Source: Vandiemenella viatica (Eukaryota; Arthropoda; Insecta; Orthoptera; Morabidae). From it: a stretch of 64,000 nt of DNA. The notes beneath the pieces are model-generated. The model was not told the origin of the DNA. It worked only from the letters and a program-made list of their open reading frames with translations, and did no database searches. The DNA lies in contig JARYHS010009186.1 in assembly GCA_031002005.1 (NCBI GenBank), forward strand, positions 103,449,992 to 103,513,991, given 5' to 3'. The position numbers and the translations under genes were made by a program. Below, piece by piece: positions 1 through 11,699 of this stretch (within the stretch, counting starts at the first letter, position 1; every line of letters starts with the position of its first letter).

Positions 1-675
1 ATTAAAATTATCCGAACCAGGTGTTATAGCGAATTAAATAAATTTTTCAAAATCAGAAAAATGTGATGTAAATTGGTTCTAGGTAAAGTGAATGCGTTTC
101 AAAGAAGTTATCAAATGTAAGAAATCTGAGAGTAGTTTCTAGCTTCGGTTTAGCCGGAATTAATTTTCTCATTAGTGCCCTGTTTTGTATTTAGTGGTGA
201 TTTTTTTAATAGCAATTTTCTGATTCATACGTTTCAAGGTTACTTTTATATACCATTTTGTCCTGCAATACCCATTCTACTACGTTACAAGATCCAATTT
301 CTCGTCCACAAACTTCTGTGTTTTTCAATTAACTTTCTTTACGATGTAACTTCTAATTGTTTAGGTGAGGTTTCTGAAAACTGAATCCACTCCAACACCC
401 ACAAGTATTTTTTATTGCCATCTTGAATTGAATTGATTGGTTCATTTGTGATGATACGTGTAAAGGAAAAGTGAATTCACCTGTGAGTGAATCACGCTGC
501 GTGATTACGAAACGTGAACCGTGTAAATCCGCCTTAACCTCTAAACACTGTGCTGCTTGTTTTATGTACTAATTAATGAAATTCTTTTATGTAAGAATTT
601 CTGTAAATCTCAGATAGTACAATGGAGATAATAACGGGAACAATGGTCACAAGCAACATATTCTTCATTTCGCAG
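1..675. other. Intron of SDR gene A, no recognisable element
   Basis: This is AT-rich sequence upstream of the first visible exon of gene A. I see no SDR exon here (no match to the exon-3 type sequence seen in gene B) and no terminal repeats. It ends in an ordinary acceptor, CAG at 673-675. It is read as intron because the exon that follows begins with a split serine codon. Confidence 0.5.
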
Positions 676-3600
676 TGTTGTGGGTTACATGCATTCTGGG
701 CAAATCGCTAGCATGTACTTCGCCAGCAAACACGCCGTGCGGGAACTGACGGAGGGACTGCGAAAGGAGCTGAACAACAGTGGTACCAACATCAGAGTCT
801 CGGTAAGGAATGCACATTCAACATCTTCCAGTCCAGTGAGAATAGAATGAAATATTGGAATAGTAGTTTAGAGACATATTTCCTCAGATGCCCGCAATAT
901 AGATAATGTGGGAGGTATGAGTGGACAACATTCTTAGCTTCCGTTCAGCTGCAGATTACAATGTTTCTTGTGATGGGAAGACGATATAATCAGGCTGATA
1001 TCTAACCGCAGTGACATAGTTAGGTAACTCATTACATCTATTTTATTTCACTACAAAATAGTGTCATATCCTGGTGCTGAGGTGAAAATTTTTTGGACTA
1101 GCTGAAATGGCCTTTGAATTTTGTCTTCAATGTATTTGTTTTCATATAACTTTGTCTTGATGGTCAGAAAAATAAGACTAATGTAGATCTGTATAATTCA
1201 GATATTTCTAATTCGAAATAAGGGTAATGATGTGTGTCTTGCAGTTAACCCGCCAGTGTAGCTCATTGTATTGAAGAGGAACAATTGATTTGACACGCGT
1301 CTAGACATCAGAGTATATTCTGTTCTGTTTGAGGTTTTAAGCGATTTTTCGCAGTCATCAAAGCCAATGTTGGGAAGATCCCCTATCTCTGTCTCATAAA
1401 TTACACATTTCAGAAACAAAAAGTACACTTATCACAAACAGAACATAGTTACACATTTCGCAGACAGATGGCAATAGCTCACTTCCTCCATTACTACGTA
1501 GCACGACGTGGCAGTAGGTATAAAATGCTTTGCGTCAGTAGGGGCACGCAGCCGTAAAACAAAAGCTCCAAATTTGACCATGTCAACGATGAGAAAAACT
1601 CATCTACGACTGCCTACCCCTAATGTTGCGAAAAAAGTCGTGTAGAAGAAGAAGATACATGTTTTGCAGTTACATATACAGGGCGTTCGCCGGAAAACGC
1701 TACCCTCCCAGTCTGTTGCCGTCGGCAACTTGCTCGGTCAGTCAAGCCAGCAACTCCCGCCACACGGCACCGTGAATCACCGCACTGTTTAACACCTCCG
1801 CTGCCCCAACAGTGCAGTGACGCAGTATAATGGGACCCTTACATTGTTAAGAACGGTTTCTTTGCATTGTAGCTAGTTTGTGACTTCAGTCTCTTATTAA
1901 TCAATGTTGTGAATAAACGTTTCTTTGCGGTCTGGCTGGTTTGGGGCTTCATACTCTTACTAATCTGTACCGTGTTTGAGTGTGAGTAAAATTATGGTAC
2001 GTTACAGTTTGCAACAAAGAATATTTCTCTACGATACATATGTGAAGAAGAAGTCGTTTAAAAAGTGTCGCAGTAAATTTCGTCGCGAATTTCCTGGCGC
2101 TTTACTGCCAGCTAAATCAACAATTCTGGTTAAAAAAGTAAGAGAAACGGGTTCATTTTTTAACAAAAAGAGACTGTCGGTCAACCGTATTCTCACAGAG
2201 GAGAAAATTGACGATATCGCTTTTCGACTAGAACAGTGACCCAAAAAATCATTAAGTCAGTTAGGGCAGCGTGTGTCTCGAAATATGTTCAGAAGATGTG
2301 AAATGTGCATTACACAAGAGGGTCAACACTTCCAGCATCTTTTATAAGGTAAGCTAATGAATTACGTCACATTTAAATGCTTAGCACATACAAGGTTATG
2401 ACGTTTATGAAGCGTAATTATTATGAAATAGTCCGCGGCCGACGGTCGAACAATGCCGCAAGCTGACCGCTCGCTCGCCGGGAGCAGTTTCTTCCTTGTA
2501 ACGCTAACAGTGGGTTGCGTTTCCCGGCGAACGCCCTGAATAAATAATAAAATTTTACTAGGAAAAACACGTCAAATGTATGTCCTATAATGGCAAATAT
2601 AATGTCTTAATAGTTGCTAGTTTGAGATAATTTTTACTAACTGTTGTTAGCCACTAACAGCTCAGAATGCTAAAGATTTCTATCACAGAGATGAAAAGCT
2701 AAGTTCAGACTGGAGTACCTAAGCAGTTATTAAATTTACAGCTTAGTAGTTTTCCTTCTTGCTCGGCGGCATAATTTAATACCAGTAAGGAAGTCCAGAA
2801 AGTAAGATTTAATATAGTCAGACGCTTCTTATTACCTGTTGCTTGTTGGAGAAGGAATAATTATGAAGCAGTATATTAACGGAGTAGAAAATGAAGCGTT
2901 ATGTATAAGCAGGAAGATCTTCGGCAGGAAGCCAAAGCAGATAAACCTAATTTTCATGCAATTATACGAAAGAAGTGATTCTGTCCTTAAGTAAATTTCA
3001 TGATGCACCGCTGACAATGTAAACCAAACCTCGCAACTCTTTTTCATATTTTAATAAAAAATAAAAGGAGAAAAAGAAGAGATTAATTTGTTTACGACCT
3101 GAAAATGAGGATCCCAGTACCTACGGAAAAAGGAAGAGATTAATTTGTTTATGATCCAGCATGAGGATTCCAGTATCTATAGTGCTGGCCAGAACAATTG
3201 GCGGGTCTCCTAGAATGCGCCGTTGCCAAACCACGCGCGTAACAGTTGTATTCACCTTTTTACTTGAAGTAATAGTTTATACTGTATTTTAAATAATTTA
3301 TAATCGAAATTTTGTGATAAAATATTGATTTATGTCATTTCGTTAAGAAAGTTATGTTCGTGTAAATGCATTTGATATAACTGAAGAATACTTTCTCGAG
3401 AAATTAAGAAAACGTATTGAATTACTCTTCTTTATTTTATTTGTGGCTAAGCACGTATTAAATTTTATTTACAACTAAAATCAAAATTATACTTTGTTAT
3501 CCTCTGCACTGAAAAACTTGCAAAATTGACGACAAAATTATATATATATATAGACTATAGAATTAAAATTGCTGTATACCAAAAATTTATATGTAGAAAA

Positions 3601-6600
3601 GAAGTATGGCCACTGCAGTTCTTTTTATAAAAATCAACCATAATAAAAGTAAGCAAAAATGTTATATTGTCATCATGAATATTATTAGAAAGCCAAATGT
3701 TTTTAAGCAAAATTAATAATATCCAACAGTAATATCGTAACTTACTACCAACAATAAAACAAGTTAAATATGAGTTTGGGGTTTTAAATAACATTAACAC
3801 AGCAAATGTTTATAGTATCTTAAACTGTTAAGTACAAGCTATTAAAGTTGCTCAGTAATTGATAAGTTTATTGCGTAATATGTTAAATGTTCTTTAATAC
3901 CTTACTTGTCATTATTCATCTCCATCAACGCCTTCTTCTTCATCAACATCATCTTCCACTTCTTCGCTGCTCTCGTTCTCTGTCGTTGAATCTTCGTTGA
4001 GGTTGATTATAAGAGGCTCGATTACATTATCTCGGACCACTTCCTTTTCGAAATCTTCTGTTTGCAGTTTTTCGGTATGGTAAACACATTTCTGCCACTG
4101 TTCGACGGTGACGTTTTCCAAGGCTTTATGCAACAAACGTTCGACATCGGCGATTTTGAAAGTGTTGTTTTTCTCCGCCACTTCTCTTTTGACTTGGGCC
4201 CAAATGAGCTCTATCGGATTGTACTGGCAATGATAAGGGGGTAATCGGACTACTTCATGTCCTCTTTCGTTTGCAAGTACATCCAACTCATACACCGGTT
4301 CTTCTTTATTCCTGCGAACCTTCTCCAGCATCTCAGCTCTAGTCTCCGTAGGCAAATACGAAATTTTATTTTCTGTTAGCCAAGCAGCTATATCAGCTTT
4401 CGGCGATTTGGTTGTTGGAGCTCGGTTTATCACTGCCGAATGATATTTGGCGTTGTCCATGACGATGATAGAACCTTCCTCCAAAATGTTCAAAAATCTG
4501 TTGAGAAACCAATCTTTAAACGTCGTTGTATTTATTTCTGAGTGATAATCTTCAGATTTGTTGGTTTTGCTGCATCTGTAGACCAACTTACTTTCCTGGA
4601 GAAAGCCTGTCTTTGCTGACCCCGCATGCAAAACAATTAGCCTTGCCCCTTTTCCGACAGGTACCTTTAAGCCCCCACTTTGATTTGAATTCTGCCAGAT
4701 ATTTTTTAAAGAATGGTTCTGAGTTACCCAAGTTTCATCTAAGTAAAAAATGGGTCGCGTGTCACCTGAGATACGAAGGGAGCTCATTTTCCTCAAAAAT
4801 TTGACTCTTGAGGACACTAAGTCGTTTCGCTCAAGCAAAAATCTCCTACCATCATTCTGACGCCTGTATTTAAACCCTATATTGTTCAATATGCGTCTTA
4901 CAGATCGTGCAGATCCTGTAAAATTTATCTTCTCTTTTAATATTTTTCTTAATTTTTCTGAGGTAGGGTACTCACCACGGTCGTAAAATTCTTGTACTGT
5001 TCTCCTGACAATGTCCCTGTCAAAGTCGTTAAGCTTTGTTATAGTGCTGTATTGTTTCACATTTTTCTTTGGAGAAACAAACGTAGGCGATTTTCCCTCA
5101 CGACACACTCGCTGGACAGTTCTCAAACTGACACCACAAGCTTCAGCGCAAATAGCCTGTACATTCCCTAAATTTTTCGCAATATGGTTGTTTTTTGCGG
5201 TAACAAATCACTACAGTTTTTTATTTCATTAACATCAAGTACGTCCATATTTTTCAAGTCTTTTCTTACCAGCGTGCATGTAGAAGACAAAATTTCACCA
5301 TCATTGTCCACAAGGAGTTTGAAATATTTATATACACTGTGAATGATAGATTTACTCTGCCGGCGAAACTCTGTTGTCTTCTTCAGCCGCGGTGGTTCTG
5401 CTGTCGATGACGTGCGTCTTGTTGGAGTCGTTAGTCCGGAAACACCTGGAGTAGGAGAATAAGTCTCTTCCAGAGTATCCATTTTTAGTAGCACGATTCT
5501 CTTGCTAAATTACCGTTATTACAATTTACTGCACTTTTTGTTCGGTAAAATTAGGACACTAAATTACTGTAATTAATAAATAACTAAAACGAATTATTTA
5601 AATCGCAAAACGCTAAAATCAAAATATTCTCTCTCGAGCAAGCTCACCCTCACTCTGACACACTTTCTAACTCCGATTCACAGGTTCACACATTTTTTGT
5701 GTGTTGAAAGGGAGGTGGAAGGTTTGGGGTGGGCTGCCGCTTGGACTAGGCAACACAGGCCGCACAGCGTTGCAATTTTCAGGTGATAGAAAGAGAGCGC
5801 ATCGCGAGTTTGTCCCCAAGTACGGCAACAGCGCGTTAACACTGACCCGCCAATTCTTCTGTCCACAGCTATAGTAAAGTTGTCATGTAGAGTTCCTGTG
5901 ATGTTCAACTGATGTTATGCTACACTGGGTTAAATTCCGTGGTTCGGATACTAAGTTAAACTGTACCTGGTAGCACTAATGGGTTAGGTTAATGCGGCTA
6001 AGACTGGGGCGGAATTCGCAGTCGATAGAAAACCTGCCACCAGGTCACTACGACCACATGGAATTATTTTATTACTAGCTGTTTCCCGCGACTTCGTACG
6101 TGTGGATTTAGAATTTGATTGCTAGAATTGGATATACAAAGCTGAAAGTTACCTAAGATATGTCGGCATAACATGACGGGAACTGTATCGATATACCATT
6201 CTACCGTCGAACCTGACTCATTTATTCATATTGAAAAATAGTATCCTATTTCGTTCCTAATGATACAAAGTATTTCCATATATCGGTGTACACATATAGT
6301 CGGCAAAACGTAAAAAAAAGACGGATATTTACTTTCGCATATATAATATTATTGGTTTAGATCACACAAAAATTGCCTGTGGAACCAGTATACCCTGAAT
6401 AAAGTGAACGCTTAGGGCACTATTCTATCGCCAAAGATTGGCCAGAACATGGTATCCTTACTACTAGGCCTGGCTCAAACTCAGAAAAACAATTCATAAA
6501 ATGTTTTTCTCGCAGTGGGGTTTGAACCTGCAACCACACGGGAGTTATCTTAAGATGCAAATACGTTACCACTGCGCTACGCTGCCATTGCACTGCAAAA

Positions 6601-7275
6601 TTACGCATTACTAAAACATATAGATATTATGCGTTTGTCTTTCACAGTTCAGATAATTTTCATAATTTAATGACAATATGTTCTTATTTATACATAATAT
6701 GGTATCCCATGCCCATCCAAATGTCAAATAGCATCTCCTTGTCAAATTTCATCATGATTGGATTAGCCGTTTAGCCCAAGAAACGTAACAAACAAACACA
6801 GACAGAGTTACTTTCGCATTTATAATATTAGTATAGATTGGCTGAAGTATTCGGATCAACCTCACTCAGTTTTTTCGTTTTGAAGCTGGAAGTATATCAT
6901 GGGTTTTCTTGCAGGCCATCAGCCCGGGTGTGACTTTCACCGAATTCCTGGACAACAACAAAGTCTTCACGAAGAAGGAGTTTGAGAGGATGACATCCTT
7001 GCTTCCTGAGGACATAGCCTCAGCTGCTGTCTTCCTGCTGTCGCAGCCATTACGTGTGCAGGTATGTGTTACAGTAACATATTAGAGTGGTCTAATATGA
7101 GATACAAAATGACTTTCTATATTGTTTCCAGACAAATATGCAGAACCGAATTTCTGAAATTATTTTTCTAATAGTAAACATAGCATATATAGTTTTCTCA
7201 TATCTCAGAAGGTTTCTGTTTTCTTGTTTACAGATACACGACATATTAATTCACCCTACAAGGAGCAGCATATGA
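676..7275 (+). CDS. SDR gene A, 3' part: classical short-chain dehydrogenase (DHRS11 / farnesol dehydrogenase-like)
   Basis: Three exons are visible: 676-802 (acceptor CAG, donor GTAAGG), 6915-7061 (acceptor GCAG, donor GTATGT) and 7234-7275 (acceptor ACAG), ending in TGA at 7273-7275. The first starts with a split Ser codon and carries the catalytic signature [17 protein letters not shown], the YxxxK motif of classical SDRs. The second begins AISPGVTFTEF, the PG motif after the last core strand, and contains PEDIASAAVFLLS. The last encodes IHDILIHPTRSSI, the usual DHRS11-type C-terminus. Family knowledge: these are cytosolic NADP(H)-dependent oxidoreductases; some insect members oxidise farnesol in juvenile-hormone synthesis, but the substrate cannot be told here. 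The 5' exons lie left of the window. The 6.1 kb intron holds at least four transposable elements. All splice phases agree and no stop interrupts the frame, so the gene looks intact in what is visible. Confidence 0.85.
1230..1665 (+). repeat. SINE family 1 copy, tRNA-like head and GAAGAAGAA tail
   Basis: A head resembling a Pol III A box (GTGTAGCTCATTG) is followed by a body and a GAAGAAGAAG tail near 1645. The body (AAAAAGTACACTTATCACA, then CAAATTTGACCATG, then AAACTCATC) recurs at 7785-8130 in the same orientation and, reverse-complemented, at about 37805-38100. Three copies with the same order of blocks show a dispersed family. It directly abuts the transposon that follows. Confidence 0.6.
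1679..2538 (+). mobile_element. Internally deleted Tc1/mariner-like DNA transposon (860 bp)
   Basis: The ends form inverted repeats: CAGGGCGTTCGCCGG at 1679 and its complement ending at 2538, with near-perfect pairing for about 27 bp (two mismatches). The left flank ends in TA; the right flank begins AA then TA, so a TA target duplication is likely but not clean. Inside lies a short reading frame with the N-terminal helix-turn-helix of insect Tc1/IS630-type transposases and, shortly after, its C-terminal tail. The catalytic core is missing, so the element is non-autonomous. Confidence 0.75.
1976..2347 (+). pseudogene. Transposase remnant: DUF4817-type HTH joined to a C-terminal tail
   Basis: The frame opens with VRYSLQQRIFLYDTYVKK and runs through SKFRREFPGALLPAKSTI and LTEEKIDDIAFRLEQ, a pattern I recognise from the DUF4817-type helix-turn-helix at the start of many insect mariner-type transposases. 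An in-frame TGA (2237-2239) interrupts it. The same frame then continues with SLSQLGQRVSRNMFRRCEMC and ends EGQHFQHLL with TAA at 2345-2347, like the C-terminus of such transposases. The whole DDE catalytic domain (about 200 residues) is absent between the two. A non-coding MITE-like derivative is the best reading. Confidence 0.65.
2545..3176. other. Gene A intron, no gene; one 57-bp imperfect tandem duplication
   Basis: AT-rich intronic sequence. Near its right end GAGATTAATTTGTTTA occurs at about 3079 and again 57 bp later (about 3136), each followed by a related ATGAGGAT(C/T)CCAGTA block. The second unit ends at the left terminus of the next transposon. Nothing else is recognised. Confidence 0.5.
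3182..5869 (-). mobile_element. Tc1-mariner-IS630 transposon with long D-to-E spacing (Sailor/DD82E-like)
   Basis: Imperfect terminal inverted repeats of about 25 bp lie at the ends (GTGCTGGCCAGAACAATTGG at the left, GCTGTGGACAGAAGAATTGG read inward from the right), followed by GCGGGT on both sides. TA dinucleotides flank both ends (3180-3181 and 5870-5871), as expected for this superfamily. The element is 2.69 kb, lies on the minus strand and contains a nearly complete transposase broken by one frameshift. It sits in the big intron of SDR gene A. Confidence 0.8.
3912..5494 (-). pseudogene. Sailor-like transposase, one frameshift
   Basis: Two minus-strand frames, 5494-5168 and 5126-3912, belong together. 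The first gives a Ser/Thr/Pro-rich N-terminus and then a DNA-binding region. Near 5205 a one-base shift moves the reading into the frame that contains NHIAKNLGNVQAICAEACGV and then the long 404-residue part. Catalytic candidates in the long part are D130 (FYLDETW), D224 (IIVMDNAKYHS) and E306 (YNPIELIWAQVK), so 81 residues separate the second D from E. Canonical Tc1/mariner enzymes have 34-41. As I recall, this spacing defines the DD82E/Sailor group. The C-terminus is strongly acidic. The whole protein would be about 510 residues. The frameshift suggests it is dead, although a sequencing error is possible. Confidence 0.8.
5930..6065 (+). repeat. Helitron-derived fragment shared with the 49.9 kb Helitron
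   Basis: The stretch with GGTTCGGATACTAAG and then CTGCCACCAGGTCACTACGA matches, block by block, the interior of the Helitron at 49914 (about 50240-50375). It lies between the Sailor-like element and the next Helitron and has no visible ends of its own. It is read as a truncated or disrupted copy. Confidence 0.5.
6075..6837 (-). mobile_element. Non-autonomous Helitron (763 bp)
   Basis: Read on the minus strand the element starts TCTATACTAATATTATAAAT and ends CGCGGGAAACAGCTAG. These are the 5' TC and 3' CTRR hallmarks of Helitrons. It sits between A and T with no target duplication. It has no coding capacity. It shares sequence over much of its length with the element at 40309-41559. An internal tRNA-like segment (6523-6597, minus strand) lies at a matching position in both copies. 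Confidence 0.8.
6523..6597 (-). repeat. tRNA-like segment inside the Helitron
   Basis: Read on the minus strand this contains GTAGCGCAGTGGTAACG (A-box like) and GGTTGCAGGTTCAAACC (B-box like) with spacing typical of a tRNA. The arms do not fold into a clean cloverleaf. It occupies the same place within the Helitron as the tRNA-like segment at 41241-41312. It is judged a captured SINE or tRNA relic, not a functional tRNA gene. Confidence 0.55.
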
Positions 7276-7774
7276 GAATAACCACCATTCTGCACCAACC
7301 AGTTATTTTGTAAATTATTTTGTTTCTAGATAATGTTATGCAAGTGATCAATTAAAGATACTGCTATCAAATGCTTTCAATGAAATTATTTTAGGACTAG
7401 TTATAATAGCTTGTTTTTGATACATAGAAATAGCTCAAATACTAGAAAAGGACTAGAGATATTACTTACCGTTCTACACTAGCTGAGAGGATATTCACTC
7501 TGTGCGTTTTAGCAGAAAAAATGTACTTGGATTTCTGTTAGCAAAGCAAAATTGATTTCCTGTTCCCACTGCTTACGAAAAATAGGTATAGTAGACGAGG
7601 TTGGTACGCTTGTCATGCACAGGAAGGTATTGGATACGACATATTCCATACGTATCACATTTAATGCGAAACAATTCCGGAATGCAGTTAATGTGGTTCA
7701 AGACAGTTATTAAAAGAAAGGATTGTGATTAAAAATGCACTGTTTGCTGTGTGTTTTGTACCACCAGTACGTGT
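7276..7774. other. 3' flank of SDR gene A
   Basis: This is the presumed 3' UTR and downstream flank after the gene A stop codon. A possible ATTAAA poly(A) signal lies near 7351, with no stronger AATAAA close by. No other feature is recognised. Confidence 0.4.
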
Positions 7775-7784
7775 AGCTAGGACT

Positions 7785-8130
7785 CGACAGTGTAGCTCAG
7801 TGCGGTGAGGCGCCGCTCATTGGATGGGGAGGTGCAAAGGGACCGGGCACGAGGCCATATCCAAGGATACCGCCCGTTCTGATTGTGATTTCCGCAGCAA
7901 TTGAGGCAACTGCCAGGATGGTCCCCAATTTCTGCCTCTTTAACCACACATGTCACAAACAAAAAATACACTTATCATACACTGAACACTGTTAAGCAGT
8001 TTGCATACAAATGAAAAAACGTTGCTTCCTCCATTAGCCGTAATACTAAAGTTCCAAATTTGACAATGACACCACAAGTAAAACTCATCGAAAGCTGCCG
8101 ATCCATAAGTGTTGGTGACGAAGAAGAATG
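7785..8130 (+). repeat. SINE family 1 copy
   Basis: The A-box-like head GTGTAGCTCAGTGCGGTGAG is clearer here than in the 1230 copy. The shared body follows (AAAAAATACACTTATC, then CTTCCTCCATTA, CCAAATTTGACAATG and AAACTCATCG) and the tail is GAAGAAGAA near 8120. The short GC-rich frame inside the head is not a gene. Confidence 0.65.
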
Positions 8131-8559
8131 CATGTTACAAGGAACAGTAGTTGATTATGAATATGAAGACACAATCACTTCATTGTGCGGCACCCGAAAC
8201 CAACTTCTTTGATGAAATTGCACCGTCAAGAATATGTGTTCCATTTTATAGTCCAGGTGAGTAAGGCGAAGGCTAATAATTACGTTCTCGACTGATCTTA
8301 CACTGAAATGACTATTTAAATATGTTTATTAATGAGAAATAAAAATCCGAGTGGAGTTCCTTTATCTCGAAATAGAAGTAGATTGGGTGGACTAGTGTCT
8401 ACCTTCCATTTGCTACCTGGTACCTTAGAGTATGGTATGAGCTTCCAAACTGGGTGATTCGAGAACGCATAGCATGATGCGCGGGACGAAAAAATGATGA
8501 TTTAGGAAATAACCCGGGTCCAGAAAAGCAAAGTTTGTGTGCTATAGAAACATTCGGAT

Positions 8560-8775
8560 ACTTTCAAAACTTACCGAGCGTAGTGCGTGAGCCTTGTATT
8601 CGGGAGGAGGAGTCCATCCAGATTTGAGTTTTCTATGGCTTCCCAAAATCACTCCAGGCGAATGCAGGGACGTTTCTTCAAAAGGCCAGGGCCGAATTCC
8701 TTCCCTTCGTAGCCCCAAGTCCATTTCCGCCTACAATAACTTCGACGTTGACGCAGGCGAGGCGTAAAGTCAGTT
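8560..8775 (+). repeat. SINE family 2 copy (tRNA-derived)
   Basis: A degenerate tRNA-like head (GAGCGTAGTGCGTGAGCC) is followed by the family body: CCATCCAGATTTGAG, then AATCACTCCAGGCGAATGC, a GGCCAGGGCCGAATTCC block and a TTCGACGTTGACG end block. The body recurs at least seven more times in the window on both strands. This is a common architecture for insect SINEs. Confidence 0.75.
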
Positions 8776-8779
8776 TTTT

Positions 8780-10799
8780 TTAAAAAAAAAAAAAAACTTA
8801 TACACTTTGTCAAAAGAACACACTAAAAGCATCATATCGTGCAATAAATCACAAAATTGATTAATAACTTCGGCTTTTGGTACAGAGCCTACATCGGTGA
8901 TGCAGGACTTCATGCGCATGAATACGTTTGAGTATTCAGTATATCATCGTTGCTTGGATTTCTGCAATAAGTCTCTGATGTTTGATGTTTCATGAGTATC
9001 ATAAACCCTACACTTTAAACTACCCCTCCTCATGCCGATTGGTGTTAGATCTATTGATCGTGGTGGCCATGGAACTGTCTTCTTATCCGTCTATCAATCA
9101 ACGTTTTGATGCATGGCATTCCTCGTGATTTCACACAAATGCATCAAAGTGTTCTTCAGTTCCGTCGTGTTGAAGCCTCATTACTGCACTCCCACACAAT
9201 TTAAACTGCCCACTAAAGATGCGAATTATTGAGGTATGTAACGAATGGGTGGGACTTTTATTAGGTGCAGTTTTTGTCACCTACCTTACGCTGGTGGCTG
9301 TCCTGTGTCAGGATAGCAACAACATTTAGTAGCTAGCGCTCTAATTTCTTCTTTCGAGGTTTGCCATGTCTATGTTACATCAGATGAAGTTCATACGTGC
9401 ACTCATACATGTTGTGCAAACAATCACGGCAATGCTGAACCACTAACAATCATCAAAATTTGTAAAAGTCGTGTCTAATGTAGTTAAAATAATTCGATTT
9501 CTATTCCTCTCACTTGTTGATAAGCGATGAGGCAATAGTTGGAATGTTAATTAAATAATGTGTATATAAAACAGAAGCGGCATAAGGGACTAATATCACC
9601 AAATAAAATTGTTCTCCAAATATTTATACCTCAACGAAATTGGAGAGGTTAGGCCCAGGTCGCCATGGGATTTGTGACGTGATTGATGCAGGTACAAATC
9701 TGGATTTCCTCCAGCACCCATTAAGGCCATTGAATCAACAGCTAATGTATTTAATTGATATCTATAAGGGTCTGTACTTGTTATCTCTTTTAGGAAATGG
9801 TTGATTGTTAAATCCATTTTCCTGCACAAATGCAGCAGCAGGCAAGTTTATCCACTTTACTTCTTGAAAAGAAAGGCTACGGAAGAAAAGGAACTTGGAA
9901 AAGGCCAAATAAAATTTTGGTTATTATGAATTTTGATTCTTTTGCTGCACCAAAATGCATTCACGAAATCAGAAATCACGAGGTTCAGAAACACATATTC
10001 CTCTTATTATTCCTCATTAGTTATTGGCTGCCAATTTAATACATTAATTCCTTCTTCTTTACAGAACTTATAACCCAGTTCTTCTACGAAATAAAATATC
10101 AATACAGTTGATACTTAACAATAAGTTCGTAGCAAAACTCTCAAAGTCTCTCTTCCACACTCTCACTGCTTTCACGCCACCGTATTGTTTTAAAAATGCA
10201 ATAGATATTTGGCGATCTACTAATAAAACTACGACGAGTATGCCATCTTTCCCTCTGCACACACTTTGATATCACTCAAGGCTGTCTGGCTGTGCGGACA
10301 ACATTGCCCTCAGTGTTATCACTCCAACACATGTAATCATCGTGATAAACATACAATTTATGTATTTTTTTCTTTAATTTCAACTCAAAGTGAAGGTAAC
10401 CGTGTTACCACACAAGTGGTAAATGAAATTAGTCAGTATCAAACAGAAGTAGGAATATCTGTTAAAGAAATATCACGTAAGTGTGAACCAATTAAATTCG
10501 TGCTTTCATGTACTGCAAGAATCTACTACAGCAGAAGAGACGTACAGGCAGCCATGAAAAAGCTGTTGTGCCTCAACCATTGCAAATGGATCCGGTTTGG
10601 TTTAAAATGACAGTTATGACGAAACCTAGTCCTCACTAATTTTACCTAAAAGTGTTCACCTAATCTTTGGTTAAAGACATTTCTGTTTAACTATCATTTG
10701 ACACTGTATACAGCAACGTTATGACCGAAGCTTGTATTGATCATTTTGGATTTTCTCTGAAACTACAGTAAGATTCAACTTTATATTAGAATCTGGCAT
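8780..10799. other. Intergenic, no supported gene
   Basis: There is a poly-A run near 8790 followed by AT-rich sequence. Around 8880-9230 the base composition is more balanced and phrases such as ATCGTGGTGGCCATGGAACT recall non-coding strands of old mariner-type transposases, but I cannot frame a protein and do not call it. Frames of 64-114 codons at 9596-10610 lack start context, splice sites and recognisable domains. Confidence 0.4.
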
Positions 10800-10804
10800 T
10801 TTTG

Positions 10805-10838
<34 letters not shown>

Positions 10839-11489
10839 AGAATATAACAATGTACACGTTGTCAAACAAATTTTCTGAAAGAGTGTATTTTAGTCTAAAG
10901 CATAAAGAGATATTTAATGTTGACCACATCAGATGAAGAGCTAACTGATGATATGGAACATAAGAAAGCCATTACAAGTTTAAAACACTAAATAAATCAC
11001 AGAAGAAACACACATTTTATGAAAGTTGTATGCAGGGACGAGGACTGATTATGATGTATTTTCACCAATTTAGTTTGAAACACACAGTAGTAATAGATAA
11101 ACAAGATACAAAATAATTTTACTAATTGAAAGCAGCAAACTGACGATTTTGGATTATAAATGATTTATTTAAATTGATGCATCATTGATGAAAAATTTAA
11201 TTAAAGTGGAAGTAGGATGATGGCAATATTAATGGTTTAGAAATATACACGGAAATTTAAAAAATTCGGAAGATACAAAAACAGCTTCAAAACAAATGTG
11301 AAGCAGTGACTGTGGTAAATGCAACACAGACATCAAACAGAAGAATGGGGAAAAAATATAGAAACAACATAATGCTTTTTTTTAATGTGAAAAAGAGTTA
11401 TTTATGGTTTTACCCTGCATCAGTATCTGGGTTATTAAAATTGCCAAGAAAAGAATATATTATATAGAATATAATATATTTTTTAACTA
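10800..11489. other. Intergenic with a T32-type homopolymer
   Basis: A T run of about 30 bases begins near 10809; the rest is A/T-rich sequence. It may be the tail of an old retroposon on the minus strand, but no body is recognised. Confidence 0.35.
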
Positions 11490-11630
11490 GAATCCCAGAA
11501 TTTCCCTGGAGTGATTTCGGGAAAACATTGAAAACCGTAAACTGGATGACCGGACCAGGGCTCGAACCCACTACCTCCCGAACGTCAGACCAACCGTTAA
11601 CTACTCACCAACAAGGTACGTAAACAAAGA
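11490..11630 (-). repeat. SINE family 2 copy (partial)
   Basis: On the plus strand the order is CTGGAGTGATTTCGGGAAAA, then ACTGGATGACCGGACCAGGG, then CTCGAACCCACTACCTCCC. That is the reverse of the family body and tRNA head. The B-box complement (GCTCGAACCC) is well preserved. The 3' body is truncated. Confidence 0.65.
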
Positions 11631-11699
11631 ACACATAAATAGAATGAATACTTATATATGGGAAATGAAGAAGAATAATTTAACCACATTACGTCGTAA

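Noticed and set aside
8880..9230. Possible decayed mariner-type transposase
   Set aside because: A few phrases look familiar on the nucleotide level, but no protein motif could be framed on either strand.
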